Part shown: in pieces, positions 1 to 12,725 of the stretch
Layout of the letters: each line of letters opens with the position of its first letter
Numbering within the stretch: the stretch's first letter is position 1
Assembly (NCBI GenBank): GCA_024336345.1
Contig: JANFOG010000003.1
Coordinates: 936,501-1,000,500, forward strand
DNA length: 64,000 nt
Direction of reading: 5' to 3'
Origin: Mariannaea sp. PMI_226
Taxonomy: Eukaryota; Ascomycota; Sordariomycetes; Hypocreales; Nectriaceae
Position numbers and translations under genes: made by a program
Notes under the pieces: generated by a model
Seen by the model: the letters and a program-made list of their open reading frames with translations, nothing else
Told to the model about the DNA's origin: nothing
Databases searched by the model: none

Positions 1-79
1 GAGCCCCTTTGCCTTTGAGGCTCTCGCCGAGGATGACGGGATATTTGCCCGTCTTGGTCGGGTCAATGAGCCCGGCCAT
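1..79 (-). CDS. N-terminal fragment of a minus-strand gene, possibly EAF-type elongation factor
   Basis: Reading the minus strand from position 79 gives an ATG followed by 25 open codons that run off the window start: MAGLIDPTKTGKYPVILGES and then a Lys/Gly-rich stretch. The ATG sits in a good fungal context (GCC before ATG GCC). The N-terminal pattern 'G-K-Y-P-V-I-L-G-x-S-L' resembles the start of the fungal RNA polymerase II elongation factor EAF N-terminal domain, but this is recalled pattern similarity over 26 residues only. The start codon is reasonably supported; the identity is tentative. The region just upstream (80-360) would be its promoter and 5' leader. Confidence 0.45.
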   Translation of the reverse strand, partial: MAGLIDPTKTGKYPVILGESLKGKGA

Positions 80-427
80 GGCGACGGTTGGGTGAGAGAC
101 GAGGATGGGACTGGCGAGAGAGTAAATGACAGACGAGTTGGAGAATACGATGGTTATCTCGAGATTGGGAGGGAATCTCGCGGCTCCCAGCGGTGCAAAG
201 ATGGGTGCAAGTTGCACCTCGGCGAGAATGGAATGATGATGGTAAACGAGAGATGAAGTTGAAGTTGAGTTGACAAGCAATGACCTGGGCTGCCTCGACT
301 GGGGCAATGGCACCAGTGGCAGGGCGCTAAACTCCAGGTAGGTACAGTAACATGTACCGACCGCACTTAAGCGGCGCTAAGATTAAAAAATGGTGGCGCA
401 AGAAAAGGCGGGGAGGAGTGATTGGAT

Positions 428-457
428 TGGATGTGGATGTGGATGTGGATGTGGATG
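428..457. repeat. Microsatellite (TGGATG)n
   Basis: Five near-perfect tandem copies of the hexamer TGGATG are visible directly. The repeat lies about 350 bp upstream of the ATG of the truncated gene at the window start. Confidence 0.9.
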
Positions 458-649
458 GGCTCTGGGGGCTCTGGGGATCAAGTGTATATTATCAAGGTGC
501 AGTTTTCTCGTGACTAATCTGTAAGTTACCTTTCACGAAGATGGTGAATTTCTAGAACGAGTTGGTTTTAAATTCGAAGAAGCTTCGACAAGTTGATCAC
601 AGGGTGTTCGGCGTTATTCGGCGGAGAGAAAGAGTCCACAAGGTCAGAT

Positions 650-671
650 CTGTGTGTGTGCGTGTGTGTGT
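650..671. repeat. GT dinucleotide repeat
   Basis: A run of TG repeats interrupted once by a C (TGTGTGTGTGCGTGTGTGTG) is visible directly. Confidence 0.9.
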
Positions 672-1046
672 AACCAAGCTGTTTATCAGTAGGTTCCACT
701 GCCTTGTTAGGCATTGTTGTTACCATGGTTCCATTGTTCTCTCTACTAGGGAAAAAAAAGTAACAAGTAATCAATCAAGGTCCGCCTTTCTGAGTGACTC
801 TTTTGTGGGGTTACCGCCAGGAGTGGTCAACATGTAAGCGGGACTCAGCATGCTGCATCACGGCAAACAGAAAGCCTGTCTAAGGCCCGATGTGATTCTG
901 TATCTGTTCAAGCAAAAAAGTAATGACTGGATCAATCACTGATCTCTTGAGCGAGGCCTCGCGAATCACAACTTTGTACGACAACCCAAACTTTGAGGGT
1001 AAGAAGCAATTCTCACTTCGCTTCTGCAGCCTCGAGACAGCACCAT

Positions 1047-1072
1047 CACGGTCACGGTCACGGTCACAGTCA
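1047..1072. repeat. (GGTCAC)n hexamer repeat
   Basis: About four copies of CACGGT/GGTCAC in tandem, the last one with an A for G, lie in gene-free sequence. Confidence 0.85.
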
Positions 1073-1959
1073 CTATCCTAGTTAGAACTCTGTATTCTTA
1101 GAACTCATAATTTCCGTAGGATCTTGCATTGTTCAGTCACGACGTCACCTCCTTCGGGTCCGATCCTCTTGTCCTGTAAGGCACAACTCTCAGTCAGCAA
1201 TATGCAGCAACGGCGAAACTCTTGCCATTCTCCAAGCACCTCAAAATAAACAATAAATTTTCAAGCTGTGTCACTGCCTCGGCAGCATAGCCACACCTCT
1301 CGTATTCCACTTGTGACTATGTTGACTGGTCAGCACAAATCCTTCCCTCCACTGACCAGTGACCTAGCAGCCGCGATAACAGGCTTTCATCCAAAAGTTC
1401 AATATTTTCATCTTAAGATTGTTTCAGGGCTCATAATTTTTCTTCCACACGTCATCGCTATTACTATCGCCGTTGCTGATCGTAAGATGTCATTGCGGGC
1501 AAAAAGAAAATGGATTGTCCACTTGTTCACTTCAGAGTATCCGATTTCAGCTTTCCTAAAATATCAGCGAGACGGCTTCCATCCTGACTGCGAGGCTCAT
1601 TCTTCTTACTCCTAGTAAGGCAGGATCATCATCTGAGAAATGGAAGACCGGGCAACCATCTTCCACTGGAGCCATTGGTAAAGATGACGCAGGAAGCACG
1701 AGAGCACGAGAAGGACATCATAAGCCCTCCAACTCAGGGAACCTCAAGTAAAGTTCATAGTTGTGGAACTTAAGGAGAGTCGTACGGTCTACGTAGCCAC
1801 ATGTATAAAGTCTAGCAGGCTGTAGATTGCGGCTTAAATATGTTACATCAATCTCAAAATTCTTCTTCTCATCCACGATGCCATTTGAGCGATTGGGAGT
1901 GGACAACATTTGTTGTCAAGACTCAATTTGTGGAAAGACTAGACTCAAGTGTTACTCTC

Positions 1960-1960
<1 letters not shown>

Positions 1961-1996
<36 letters not shown>

Positions 1997-2048
1997 AAGA
2001 AAGAAAGAAAGAAAGAAAAGAAAAGAAAAGAAAAGAAAAGAAAAAAAA
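1961..2048. repeat. A-tract grading into (GAAA)n and (AAAAG)n
   Basis: About 34 consecutive A residues are followed by a GAAA tetramer array, then an AAAAG pentamer array, then another A-run. The graded structure is 88 bp long. It could be a slipped poly(A) tail of an old retroelement insertion on the plus strand or simple replication slippage. No element body is recognisable upstream and no target-site duplication was found. Confidence 0.9.
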
Positions 2049-5000
2049 TCAATACACCCTGCTCTAAGTAAAAAATAAATTGTCAAGTATGCCAGTATTT
2101 AGTGAGATACTGAGTCGAGGGTCACGAAGCTAGCATGTGAAGCTATATGATGATAGTTCATGAAACATAGCGAATACACTCTCCTGCACCTTGTCAATTT
2201 TAAAGGTACCTAATGTCTAATTGGTATTCGTAGCATCTTTATCGGAAAATCCTACTTGGTTGGAATCCTGAAGCCTGTCATCAGTTTTACAGTCTTGGTG
2301 AGTTCCTACACAACGGCACCTTGACTGATCAAGCCTTCGGTTGTTGCAGGTAGTCACCCTAGACCATTGCACATTGAAAGCCACTCACTTGGCCATTTTA
2401 AGGCAGGTGTTTTTGTCAAGTTATCATCTGGGCTTTGCATAGTATCATTTCAATGCCTGGGATATCGGCGCTAGAACGGCAAGTCTTCAACCGGCTCCCT
2501 TCCAAGATTATCTGTTGCCAAAGCACTTTGCTTAAAATAATTCGCAAGAATAATGCCTTCAATTTCCATTCAACTGGCAGGGGAGCGGTTCACTGCTGCT
2601 CTAGAGCTTTCCTAACCGGAGAACGTAACTACTCCGCCTTAGCCAACATAATCTCAAAGCATCATAAAGCCCAACTGAGGGGATGCAAAACTACAGCTAC
2701 CAGTGCTTGATACAGCCCCTAAGTATTTAATACCACCCCTTTTTATTTTTCAGAAGAATTACCTCGTTCATAGCTCTACTACTAATCAAATGTGAGATTC
2801 TACAAGCCAGTAAGTCCAGGGTAAGCCATCTGGGGATACGCGAGATGGAGGACAATATGACACCAACTATAAGATAACTAACTAATCTGTATTATGCCCA
2901 TGGTTAGTATACATGAAGAATGCAGTGCAAAATATGATATAATATGCAAATAATGACCAATGAATACCATCTTCTATAAAACAATCATGACAAATAGGGG
3001 ACTGAGCAATACAAATCGCAGAGTAAGGACTCGTCAGAATCCAAGCTACTGACGTTGAATCCCTAGCTAACTCACAGAAATTTAGTGACTTACCGCGGTC
3101 TTGCAAACAGATTTTTAGCTATCAGGAACCCCATATTACATATTTCTTTGTTGAAATTTACTGCGTCAACAATCGTGTGCAGCCAAGAGCTTGCGCTAAA
3201 AACCGAGACACGCTGGGGAAAGCTCATCACCCTGTCTACCGAAACGCTAGGAATAAAATACGTTATAGGAACAGAACTACTATCAAATTGGTACTAATAC
3301 GCTGCATACGTAATACACGCAGAATCTTTGTGAATAGGCGTTTATCAGAATTTCGCTTCTGCGTTAGTAGCTCATGGGAAGAAGCCACGACTCAACAACC
3401 CTGACAAGTATAGGTTCATCATGTAGACCTCTGTCTGGTACTCGCATTACAGACACGGAGGGAAGTAGACTATATGTGGCCAAACTTTCGGGCATATTAG
3501 CCGGGAAGACTGTCTTCCGAGATCGTGTAGATGATCCCGGATCGTCTCGTATGCCTCCCGCGAACTAATGTTAGACAGATGCAGCTCGATTGGCTGCAGG
3601 CCGTATTGCATACTTTGTATGTACTCAGAGCGGCGAGGGGGTGCATTTGTTTCAGCAGACTTTCTTTTGTCATAGCCAGTGATTGCTGAATCGCCCAAGT
3701 CCACCATGTCTCATGCATCTTGTTGGACGAGATCTACGAGATATTTCACGAAGAGGCGTCAAAGAATCTGCCCAACGTGAATAAAATTCGTAGGCACAGT
3801 TCTTGACATTACAGGGGTACTCGTGAAAAAAAGATTATTATTGCAAACCGCACTATAAACGGCCCATCTTATGTTTAAGATGAAGAGCGACGATCATGTG
3901 AAATAACTATCAAAAGACCCATACTAGGGATCTATTTCCTGATTGGTACGAAATGCCCTTTGTTTACCCTTTTACTCTCCATCAACCTGGCCCTAGAGAG
4001 TCCCGGGAAACTGGGTGAGGTGTCGATCGAACTCGGCGCTCCGCCTGACAAAGACCCTGATGAGCAGCCACATTTTTCGATCCCCTCCTGTGGCCTCTCC
4101 TCTCCCTCCTTGTGTTGTGAGACAGTGAAATCCAAGAGGGGGAAAAGTAAAATGTCAACAATCGATTGCGTGTGATTTGAACCCGTCGTTTCGACCGCAG
4201 TTTGCTTTCGATATGAAGGATTGTCTTGGGCAACTCAGATCATTATCGAGGATCGACGTCTGGCATAATCAGCGGTGAAGGGACGACGTGTGATGTGATG
4301 ACTCGATGAAGGACAGAGATGCCGTTGAAAAAAACAAGCTTGAAAGTTGATGAATATGTCAGTGGCTGAATTCAGCTGCGACGTGCATGCTGTTGTGTGG
4401 TTGGCAGTCCACCTTAAGTGAATCCGACGTATGTATGATGTAGAGCTATACGAGCAAGCACATTGAATTGAGGTTTCTTGTATTTGAGAGACTAATCTTC
4501 AGGTCATCTAACTAGCATGCACATTTCTCCCTGGTCTAATAAGCGTAAATAGAACCCAAAATGCATGATTTACAAGAAAATGGATCCAAGGAATCATGAC
4601 TATCATCCGTAAAGTTGGTGTTGCTTTGGCTGCTCGATTCACTCTTATCTTCGAGATACCTTGCGATCGATATTTGCACAAAGTTGATTGAATGGAACAC
4701 ATTATGGCGCAAAAGAGTCTCACTATCGGGAGCGGATAGATCCAATTCCGAAACGAATACACTAGCAAACAGGGCACAATAATGGCTCCGCCAAGCGGCA
4801 GATCAGTCACAGTCTTTTTTTTTTTTTGGGCAACCCTCAAGCCAGGAATAAGAAGTTGAAGGGAAACAAAACAGTCGTCCACATTCGTATTTGACCATCA
4901 CCTCTCAACCAAGTCGTCAATGACGCAAGGCTAGACTACTAGTTCCCGGGCTTAGATGGAGCTGTTTTACCCAAAGCAGATGGCGTGAGGACCGGTGGCT

Positions 5001-8000
5001 AGCCGCTAGAGGGAATTGGTAGCTGTCAGCTGTGGCCTTCCTCTGATGGATTGGCCCTTTGCATTTGATGAGAGAAATGGACTATTGAGAGCAAATAATC
5101 GGGGTTTACTCGTCCTGTTTCCTCGTCGTCCACGGCTACGCGGCACAGGCGGGGACAAGTGCGCAACGTGTTCGGCGATTGTCCATTGAGAATGGATTGA
5201 AGCTGTATTGTAGTAGTGTTTATGGCCTCTATGGGGTTTGAAAGCAACTACGTAACCTCAAATCAAGGTAAGACAAGCCGGCCTAAAACTCATATTGTCC
5301 CCATGGTCTCACATGAGACTGATGTTGACTGCCTCGTAATTCCTTTCGCTGGCAGTGCAGGTTCTGATACCCGTGCCTTGCCTGCATGTTACGTGCATAT
5401 GTGTCTGGTGCAGGAGATCATATCCCAACAAGAGATCAAGAAGACCAGCACAGCACCATACAGGTTTATCAGCCTTCGGACGAAGTTGGAGAATGTAGGT
5501 GCATCACTTGCCGCCATGAAATTTTTTTTCTTTTTGAATACCTTCAATACATAACAGCGATTGCTTGCCTGCCATCCCGTCTTTAATTAGCGGGTTGGGC
5601 CACAGTTGGTGGTTACAACTCCAAAGACACACTGAGAGAGGGGGGAAACTGAGCCTCTGAGGCTAGCCTACACAGTAGGTCTCTTGGCCCGGCACCTCTC
5701 TACGGGCTTTTGCGGGCGTAAGCGGGCCGATCTTGCCCTCCCTCCGCCTCCCGCTCCCGACCACTGTTACCCATTCTGCCCCGGCGCTGGGCATTTTACG
5801 TACGTGTAATCTGTAGCTACAGTACATGTTGGGAGTCACAGCAAGAGGTAGTTACTGACCCCTAAAAGGCCAGAATCTCACCACTGTAGGCGGGTATGTA
5901 ATGAATGACTCGCTCGCTATATGGTTCTTTTTACATGAGGGCTCACTTTTTCTGTCTTTCGTCATGGACCTGACCGGAAATAGATGCCCGGCCACCGGCT
6001 CACGGAAACAAATCTCTCTAGGCCGTCAACTACATAGTACTCCGTACCTAGTGGGCTGAACATGACGCCTTCTGAGACATCACGGGAGCACTGTGTCTCC
6101 GAATCCAGCTTATCCGGTGGCATTGCCGTTGTCTGTGCTGACCTGTTGGAGGGTCCTAAGTGGGATTGAAAAAGCAAAAAAAGAAAGCCGGCGGGTATGG
6201 TACGGTAGATTTTGTACATAGGAAAGCAACATCGCTCGTCTCCGGTACCCTAAAAAAAAGGAGTAGCAGGAGGAGTAGCAGGAGAGGATCGTCGCATATT
6301 CATCTCGCTCATCGTTAGCTAGCTTTGAGGGCCACCACTGCCAAGCTAGGTTTTACATTAATCCCGTGAATTACTGGAGTCACTGGAGGCTTGGTCCCTA
6401 ATCAATCGGCAATAGCACGGCATGAAATGAGTTCCAACCTTTTCGCCTCGTCATCAACGGTTCAGATTGACTCGACAGGCGAACCTTGTGACGTGAGGCA
6501 AACGTAATGAATGGGCGAGTTAGCTAAAGCAACAGCTGTTGATTGGGGGATTTGAAAATTGATTAGCTCATTTACTGTATTATAAGTAGTCATCGCTTAT
6601 AGTGGAATTGTGAAGCATCCTGTCATTCTTGAACAATATTTCGGTTATCGTGTATCTGCCCCCCTACTCCGTATGTAAGGAACGAGATAACTGGTAGGTA
6701 GGGTTAGTGAATCTGATTGTATCCATACGTCATTGTGCCTATTATCTCTTGACCGAGAATAGGCAAACATCACAAAAAAAAAACATGTCCTTTCTCCCGC
6801 TAGGAGTCTGAGAAATGCTAATGTCTGGGGGGTAGAACGGTTCGCACCTCAGATGACCGGTTATCTGGAACCAGAAATCAAGATCACAACCAGGAAGAGC
6901 TTAAGCTAAATTCGCAAAAAGCAAGGCAAGACATCGGTGGCGGGCGCGGGATGAGACGCGAAATCCGGAGAGGATCGACACGAGTAGAAAATGAGTTGGG
7001 GGTTGGAGGCTACTACTTGGTAGATCTATCACCAAATACCTATGTGGGCAGCCCGCACGATTTGCATCGGTCGAATCGTCGGCTACGGATCAATGATCAG
7101 AATGATTTGCAGATACGAGTTGAACATGTACGCACATCAGCGTACGGTAGGTATGTAGTCAATGTAGTGTACATGTTACCAGGAGCCTAGTGATTCCAGC
7201 CCAAGCCGATGATCTGCACGGGAAGGGATATGATTTGAGGTACAAAAAAAAAAAAAGATCAGATGAGGTTGTCGGTTTGCTTCGAAGAACAAGTCGAATT
7301 GCCAAGTATCAATCCCATATGTGATTAATACCGTAAGGGCAGCTTACTGGAATGGTCCAGTTCCTCGCAATGGCAATGGTGAGGGCAAGTTGTGGTAAAT
7401 GTCAAAATGGGAATCCTCCCCCCTCAAAAAAGAAAAAAGCAACAAAGAATAAAAAAAAAAGCCATACGAATATAATTAACAAGGACCGGAATGGCAAACA
7501 AGGGATTGGACACCACCACCATCTGCAGCTCACGATATCATCCACCCGAGTACGGACGATGTCGTGTCGAGGGGGGATTCCGGCCTGATCTCAATTCGGT
7601 AGTTCCTATGTTGGCCCGAACCCCTGTTCAGCTGGTGAGTGGCAAGCCGCCTGACTGCACTCTCATGAGAATTGGGCTGATGGAGCGTGGGATGATGGTA
7701 CTACTGCTCCATTTTGTTGCAGCCGATAATTTCATGATGAAGGCCTGACGCTGAGCAGCACACACTCAGCCGTGGTATTTGACGTTTTTATAATTATAAA
7801 TTGATGCCAATTTGTCCCTTTTTGCTTCAGTTGGTCATCTACGTGATGTGGTTACAGTGATGTTATAATAGCCATCCATTATTAAGACCGATGGAGGGGT
7901 GGCTTCATGTGATAAGTGGAAGGGGTCGTTCGTGCCCCCAATGCTTGTCCAAGCTCGAGAGGACGGTGCCACGGAATTGTGTGCCAGCTACGTATATATA

Positions 8001-8235
8001 TCCGAATTCTGATGCTCTTCATGACTGCCGGCACAGGCTTGTGAGTTTCATTCCGAGGGAACATAATGTTGACAACCGGCTCCTCATGAGCGGTAGTAGT
8101 GGGATAATAAATAACACAGCACTCCGTCAAAGACCTTGCAGCGTCAAAGGACCCTGGAACCCCCCCTTGCACAACAGTCTTACTTCTCTCTCGACGAAAA
8201 AAGTCGGACGAAGTACGGAGCACCAACCCAAAAGG

Positions 8236-8258
8236 AAAAAAAAAAAAAAAAAAAAAAA
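8236..8258. repeat. A homopolymer
   Basis: An uninterrupted A run of about 23 nt lies in the gene-free left arm. It falls inside overlapping chance open frames on both strands. Confidence 0.85.
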
Positions 8259-8443
8259 GACAGACCATCTCTTGACAGAGCAACTTGCCCCATTCGTTCC
8301 CACCACAAAACACCCCTGGCGAAGTGCGGACCCGCCCTCATCAGCGCGATCGTGAGCTGATAGAGGGTTGATCCGATTATGTCAGCTGGGCGCCTATTTG
8401 CTTTTCCCTCCTTTATGAGTTTTTTCCTCTTTCCGGTCCCTAG

Positions 8444-8457
8444 ACGGAGTACTCCGT
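8444..8457. repeat. Perfect 14-bp palindrome, dispersed TACGGAGTA family
   Basis: ACGGAGTACTCCGT is its own reverse complement. Half-copies (TACGGAGTA or TACTCCGTA and close variants) recur at 6036-6048, 6664-6673, 8212-8224, 31684-31692, 32184-32192 and 34789-34796, nearly all outside genes. No function can be read from the sequence. Confidence 0.7.
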
Positions 8458-9299
8458 ACCCTTACCAGAATAGATTGGACTAGGTACTCTGGTATGCCCT
8501 GCAGATTATCGCTCTATTAGTCCATCTGATCAAGGGTTTGAGGCTTGTAGTTGATGGGCACTGGGTGGCCCTGGAGGTGGCCCATTTTGGCGAATTAGCG
8601 TCCTTGTGCAGTGGACGCATTAGCGGATGGAGAGGCGATTCGTACTAATTACTGCGTGTATGTATTGTATTGAGAGGCGGAGAAAACAGGAGGGGAAGAA
8701 AAAGAAATTATTAAAAAAAGCACATAATTGTGAGCTGTTGTTGCATGTTACGATGAGGCCATGGAAGGCTTTCCGCTGGATACTAGCTAATGCGGAGCAG
8801 CCCTGGAGTAGTGCAAGTAGGTGGTTTCCGACTTGTGAGTAGAAGGAAACGATAGAGAGACTGATTTGTAGAGTAGGTAGCCTCCGAAACGAACGCCCAA
8901 ACAGGGCTATCAAACGTACGAAGTACTTACTGCTCATCTATTGCCTAGTACAGTACCTTGATGACAGGGTACAGCAGAGAGACTGGCCCTCTCGTGTAAG
9001 TTACTGGCCGGTGGGAAATCGGTAGAGTGGGGGATGTAGAATGGGAGAGTGTGATCTGTCAATAGGATCCATTCTATGTGATATTCGGTACCAGCACTCC
9101 GAGGTGGCTTTCCTGAGATGCGCGAGTACCTATTAAGAACCACTCCCCTCCTCATAATGCATTGTTCCCGGCTGGTAAACGTCTCCCGGGTTTGGGCCTT
9201 CATCCTTCACGAACACCCTGGTCCCAGTTTACTACCTACATACAGTACCCTGACGCTCTTTTTTTATTTTATTTATACGGATACTTGAAACGGAGAAGT

Positions 9300-10484
9300 A
9301 GAGGCCATCTTCTGTCCTTTGTCCCATTCATTGCTGGTCCAGGCTCAGGCTGACTTTCGCGCTGACTTTCAATTGCGAGCGAGGGTCTTGGGTCAGTTTC
9401 ATCTCGTGGAGATCCCTTCTATTACTCGGCACACTCTCTCAACCGTGACAGCAGACTTTCGGCACCTCTGCCAAGTTGGAACTTTTCGTCTTCTTCCTTC
9501 CTCTTACCCCCTTGCGAGATATTTTTTACTCTCTGTTCTTTTTTTCCCGCTTTATTTTCAGTTTTTCTTTCTTTTCTTCTTCGTGAGAAGAGGGCTCTAT
9601 TTCAGGACTTGGAGAGACTCCATCTACCTCTCCCCTCTCTGAGCTTTCATCAACTTGTCTCTCCAGCCACTAAAAACTGATCGCTTTGTCTCGCTCACCT
9701 ATTCCGTCCGAGTCCCGATTCTCTTCGGAGCGCCCAGTTGACCAGTTGCATACACCTAGAGGCTACTATATACAAGGGCCAACCCAACCGACCAACCAAC
9801 CAACCTGGCCATCCGATCTTGAGTGCATTCACCAACCTGCAAGCGCCAATAAAGATCACTCCACGTTGGCACTCACACTCACACCTCTCACACCCTGGCT
9901 CACGCCCTGCTCTATCTCTCCATCTTTCCGTCTTGCACCCGTCGATCCCTCCGAGTCTCACTTGACACTCTCGTCCATTCTCTCTTTCCAACTTCACTCT
10001 TTCCTCAGCCAAGTCGGACGCCTCTCGACTCATCTGCCGCTTTTTTTGCCAACACAGCAGCTAGCGATCACACACTCACACACTCACCTTTCTTTTCTTT
10101 TTCTTGTTTGTTGTTTTTTCCCACCCCCTTCTTTGGAGGAAACGCTGCCAGATCATATCAAACCTAATTCAGGGCGACTGGGCGTAACCTAACCCACCAA
10201 CAACCGCTGCCCTTTATTAGCGACTTTTGTCGATCTTCTCGTCTCACCGGCCGTAGCGGCCCCCATTCCCATTTGAGGATGCATTGAAGGAGGACGAGAA
10301 TCCGCCCAACCCTTTTCTCCTCTCCACTCTCTTCCCCATCCATCACACTCTTTTTTAAAATATTATTTGATACCCGATTGTTTATTTTTTTCTTCTTGAT
10401 TTATTTTACACAACTCTGTCATCATCGGCCCTTGGAAACGCAGCTACCCGTTGCGTTTCTAAGAGCACCTCAAATCCCCGAGTC
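9300..10484 (+). promoter_or_regulatory. Pyrimidine-rich promoter and leader of the RBR gene
   Basis: About 1.1 kb immediately upstream of the RBR start codon is strongly C+T-biased on the plus strand, with long CT, TTTC and CTCAC tracts. This is typical of 5' leaders and core promoters of constitutively expressed filamentous-fungal genes. It contains upstream open frames, for example a 168-codon frame beginning near 9686, that are low in complexity and are not interpreted as genes. No clear TATA box was identified. The transcription start cannot be placed from sequence. Confidence 0.55.
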
Positions 10485-12725
10485 ATGGCTCCCGCTGCGC
10501 TACTCCACCCCCAGAGCCCTACCATCTCTATCAATTTTGCCTTCAACGCTTCAATCTCCAACGTCTCCAGTCCTGGCACCAGCAGCGCCGGCCCCGACGC
10601 CAGTCCCGCGAGTAGCGCCACCGTTCCCGAACTACTCGACCCCGACTACTTGGCCGCCGTATTGAAGCTCTCGCCGGGCCTTACGGAATCTCAAGCCGAT
10701 GCTGAACTTATTGCAAGGGCCAATGCCTTGGGCATTTCGGCCGATGTCTCTGGCGACAAACGAATTACCTCGAGTGTTGAGTCTGCGTCGACTGTATATA
10801 ATGCACGAACATTTTCCATGCTTTCGGGCGGATCAACAAGTACAGCGCTGACTGCGAATTCGTCCTTATTCGCTCCAACGACACCCGAATTGGGACTTGG
10901 ACTTGAACCCGGCAGTGTTAGAGAATCGAAAGATCTAAGCTTCTCCCAGTACGACAAATATTTGTCAATAATCGACCCCCATTATACTCCCACGAAGAAT
11001 CAAAAGGAGCCACCTTCGCCAGGAAACGGCTCGAAGAGTGTCTTTAGCGGAAAGACGAAGAAGAGCTTGTTTAGTGTGAAATCAGGGCTCAAAAATAGGA
11101 TTCCATGGAGGAAGAGATCAAAAGAGCCTCAACCTCTAGACCTTATGATGTTCGTTCATCTTTCCGTCTGCCAATATGACATGGTTGCACAAGAATTGAG
11201 CTAAAGAGCTGACTCGAATAACAGGACCTGTGCACTCTGCCGTGTTGATTTCCGTAATTCAACCTCCTTACACAACATTCCTTGTGGACACACTTACTGC
11301 GCGGACTGTCTTCGAACTATTATTATCCCGGCCATGAGTGATGAGACGAGTATGCCCCCACGATGTTGCGCCCAGCCTCTGCCAGGACATGTTATCAAAG
11401 AATTATTGGATCGGGACCACCAGCAAGAGTTTATTAAGGCAATCATTCAATACAGTACCCCTTGGCAAGCTAGAATATTCTGTCCCAACACTACTTGCGG
11501 AGAGTTCATTCCACCCCATCATAAGGTGGACGTCAAGCACCCGTTTAACGTAACGTGCCGCAAATGCAACACTCGAGTTTGCATCATGTGCAAGCGCAAC
11601 GCCCACCCAACCGGAAAAGACTGTCCTGAGGACTGGGAACTGGACCAAGCGATGCGGACTGGAGGAAAAACTGGACTGAGGAGATGCTTCAAATGTTGGA
11701 ACCTAGTTGAGCCAGTGGAGGGCGATATGCATATGGCATGTAGCTGTGGCACCGAGTTCTGTTCCGTCTGTGGCGGTGTATGGGATGCTAAACTCGGATG
11801 CCCTAGCTCTTGTGACTTTGAGGAAGAATTAGAGCGACGAAGAAAGGAAGAACAAGAGCTCTTGGCTCAGTACGAAGCGGAAAAGGCTGCACAAGAAGCA
11901 GCGGCAGCAGCAGCATCTGCTGAGCGAATGGCGTCCGAGGAACGCACAAAACAAAAGATCGAGTTCAAAAGGCTACGGGAGCTACACAGCGAAGAGATGA
12001 AACGATTTATTGAATTCAAGGAAAGGACCGCGGAGGGAATCCGAACTCGAAACGCCAAGGAGAAGGAGGAGCTGTTGGCCAAGCAAGTTGAGCAGGAGGA
12101 GAAGATGAAGGATCGACACGCCAAGACCGTTGCCCTCCTCGAAGACCGACAAGTAGCAGCCGAGATGGATCTGCGTACCACCTTGGAAGCTAGTGAACGA
12201 AGCGTTAAGATTCGACTGAAGCACATGGAAGCCTACTGCGACGGTCTAGGCCGCGGTGCAGCCGCCTCACAGCATGGGCGAGCTCCAAGGGTGGTTACGG
12301 AGCGTGACCTCCGCGAACTCGGCCAGCAATACAACGTACGAGACGGCATGGAGCGCCTCCATGCGGCGAAGATCAATGTGATGCGAGACCGCCAGGCCAA
12401 GCGTATGGAAGAGCTCATCGACCGGCAAGAGCTAGAATATGAGAAATCACTGGAAACAAACCGACAGGAAATGGAAGAGCTGGCAGCCCAAACAGCGCTG
12501 GTAGAGGGGAACTTTACGCGGACATTCTCAATGCGTAAGAGTAAGATCATTCGTCGATGGGAGTTGGGCATTGAGATCCTGCGAAAGGAACTCGAGTCTC
12601 AAGAGGGCCTCAAGTATGCACCCATCCCGCTTCCAGTGTGGCCCGACGAGGATAAGCTATCCCCATCTGCCGCACAACAGACGAAGACTGAGAGAGAAAT
12701 AATTGCTCAAGCAGCAAAAGCATAA
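10485..12725 (+). CDS. RING-IBR-RING (RBR) protein with long C-terminal coiled coil; RING2 catalytic Cys replaced
   Basis: Two exons, 10485-11149 and 11225-12725, join to a 721-residue protein. The 75-nt intron starts GTTCGT and ends AACAG and splits a Met codon at residue 222. Residues 1-220 are Ser/Pro-rich and disordered, ending in a basic stretch. RING1 starts at residue 224 (C-x2-C, then CGHTYCADC). The IBR follows (CPNTTC, CRKC, CIMC, H, C), then RING2 (CFKC ... CSCGTEFCSVC). Residues about 418-670 are rich in Glu, Lys, Arg and Gln, forming a long coiled coil. RBR ligases (Parkin, HHARI, HOIP) pass ubiquitin through a Cys in the RING2 motif GGC-x-H; here that position is Asp389 in EGDMHMAC. 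All other zinc ligands I checked look present. Transthiolation activity is therefore doubtful; it may act as a scaffold or as a RING1-only E2 binder. Domain call is sure, function is inferred. Confidence 0.9.

Larger units (their letters stand above)
80..9300. other. 9.2-kb intergenic stretch without a recognisable gene
   Basis: Open frames here are short, often open on both strands at once, and match no family I recognise. I could not build a spliced gene with a coherent protein. The stretch holds several microsatellites, A-tracts (1961-2048, 8236-8258, 7243-7255), and copies of the ACGGAGTACTCCGT-type motif (6036-6048, 6664-6673, 8212-8224, 8444-8457). It also holds a 12-bp perfect palindrome CTGTAGCTACAG at 5811-5822. 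Base composition is mixed, with AT-rich parts around 1.7-3.4 kb. It may contain non-coding transcripts or lineage-specific genes that cannot be recognised by eye. Confidence 0.6.

Noticed and set aside
3447..3800. Minus-strand frames with natural-looking stretches in two or three phases, suggesting a frameshifted pseudogene.
   Set aside because: The pieces (for example WWTWAIQQSLAMTKE and EYIQSMQYGLQPIELH) match no family I know, the frames switch without clear breaks, and upstream stops are frequent. Chance cannot be excluded.
4150..4200. A GATTTGAACCC sequence resembling the B box of a minus-strand tRNA gene.
   Set aside because: The flanking bases do not form a T-stem, and no anticodon or acceptor stem can be folded around it.
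7882..8355. Overlapping 143- and 154-codon open frames on opposite strands.
   Set aside because: Both run through an A homopolymer, giving poly-Phe or poly-Lys. Open frames on both strands of one stop-poor region indicate chance.
9686..10192. 168-codon plus-strand frame upstream of the RBR gene.
   Set aside because: Its Ser/Pro/Leu/Thr composition reflects the CT-rich leader; there is no domain, and it lies where the leader is expected.
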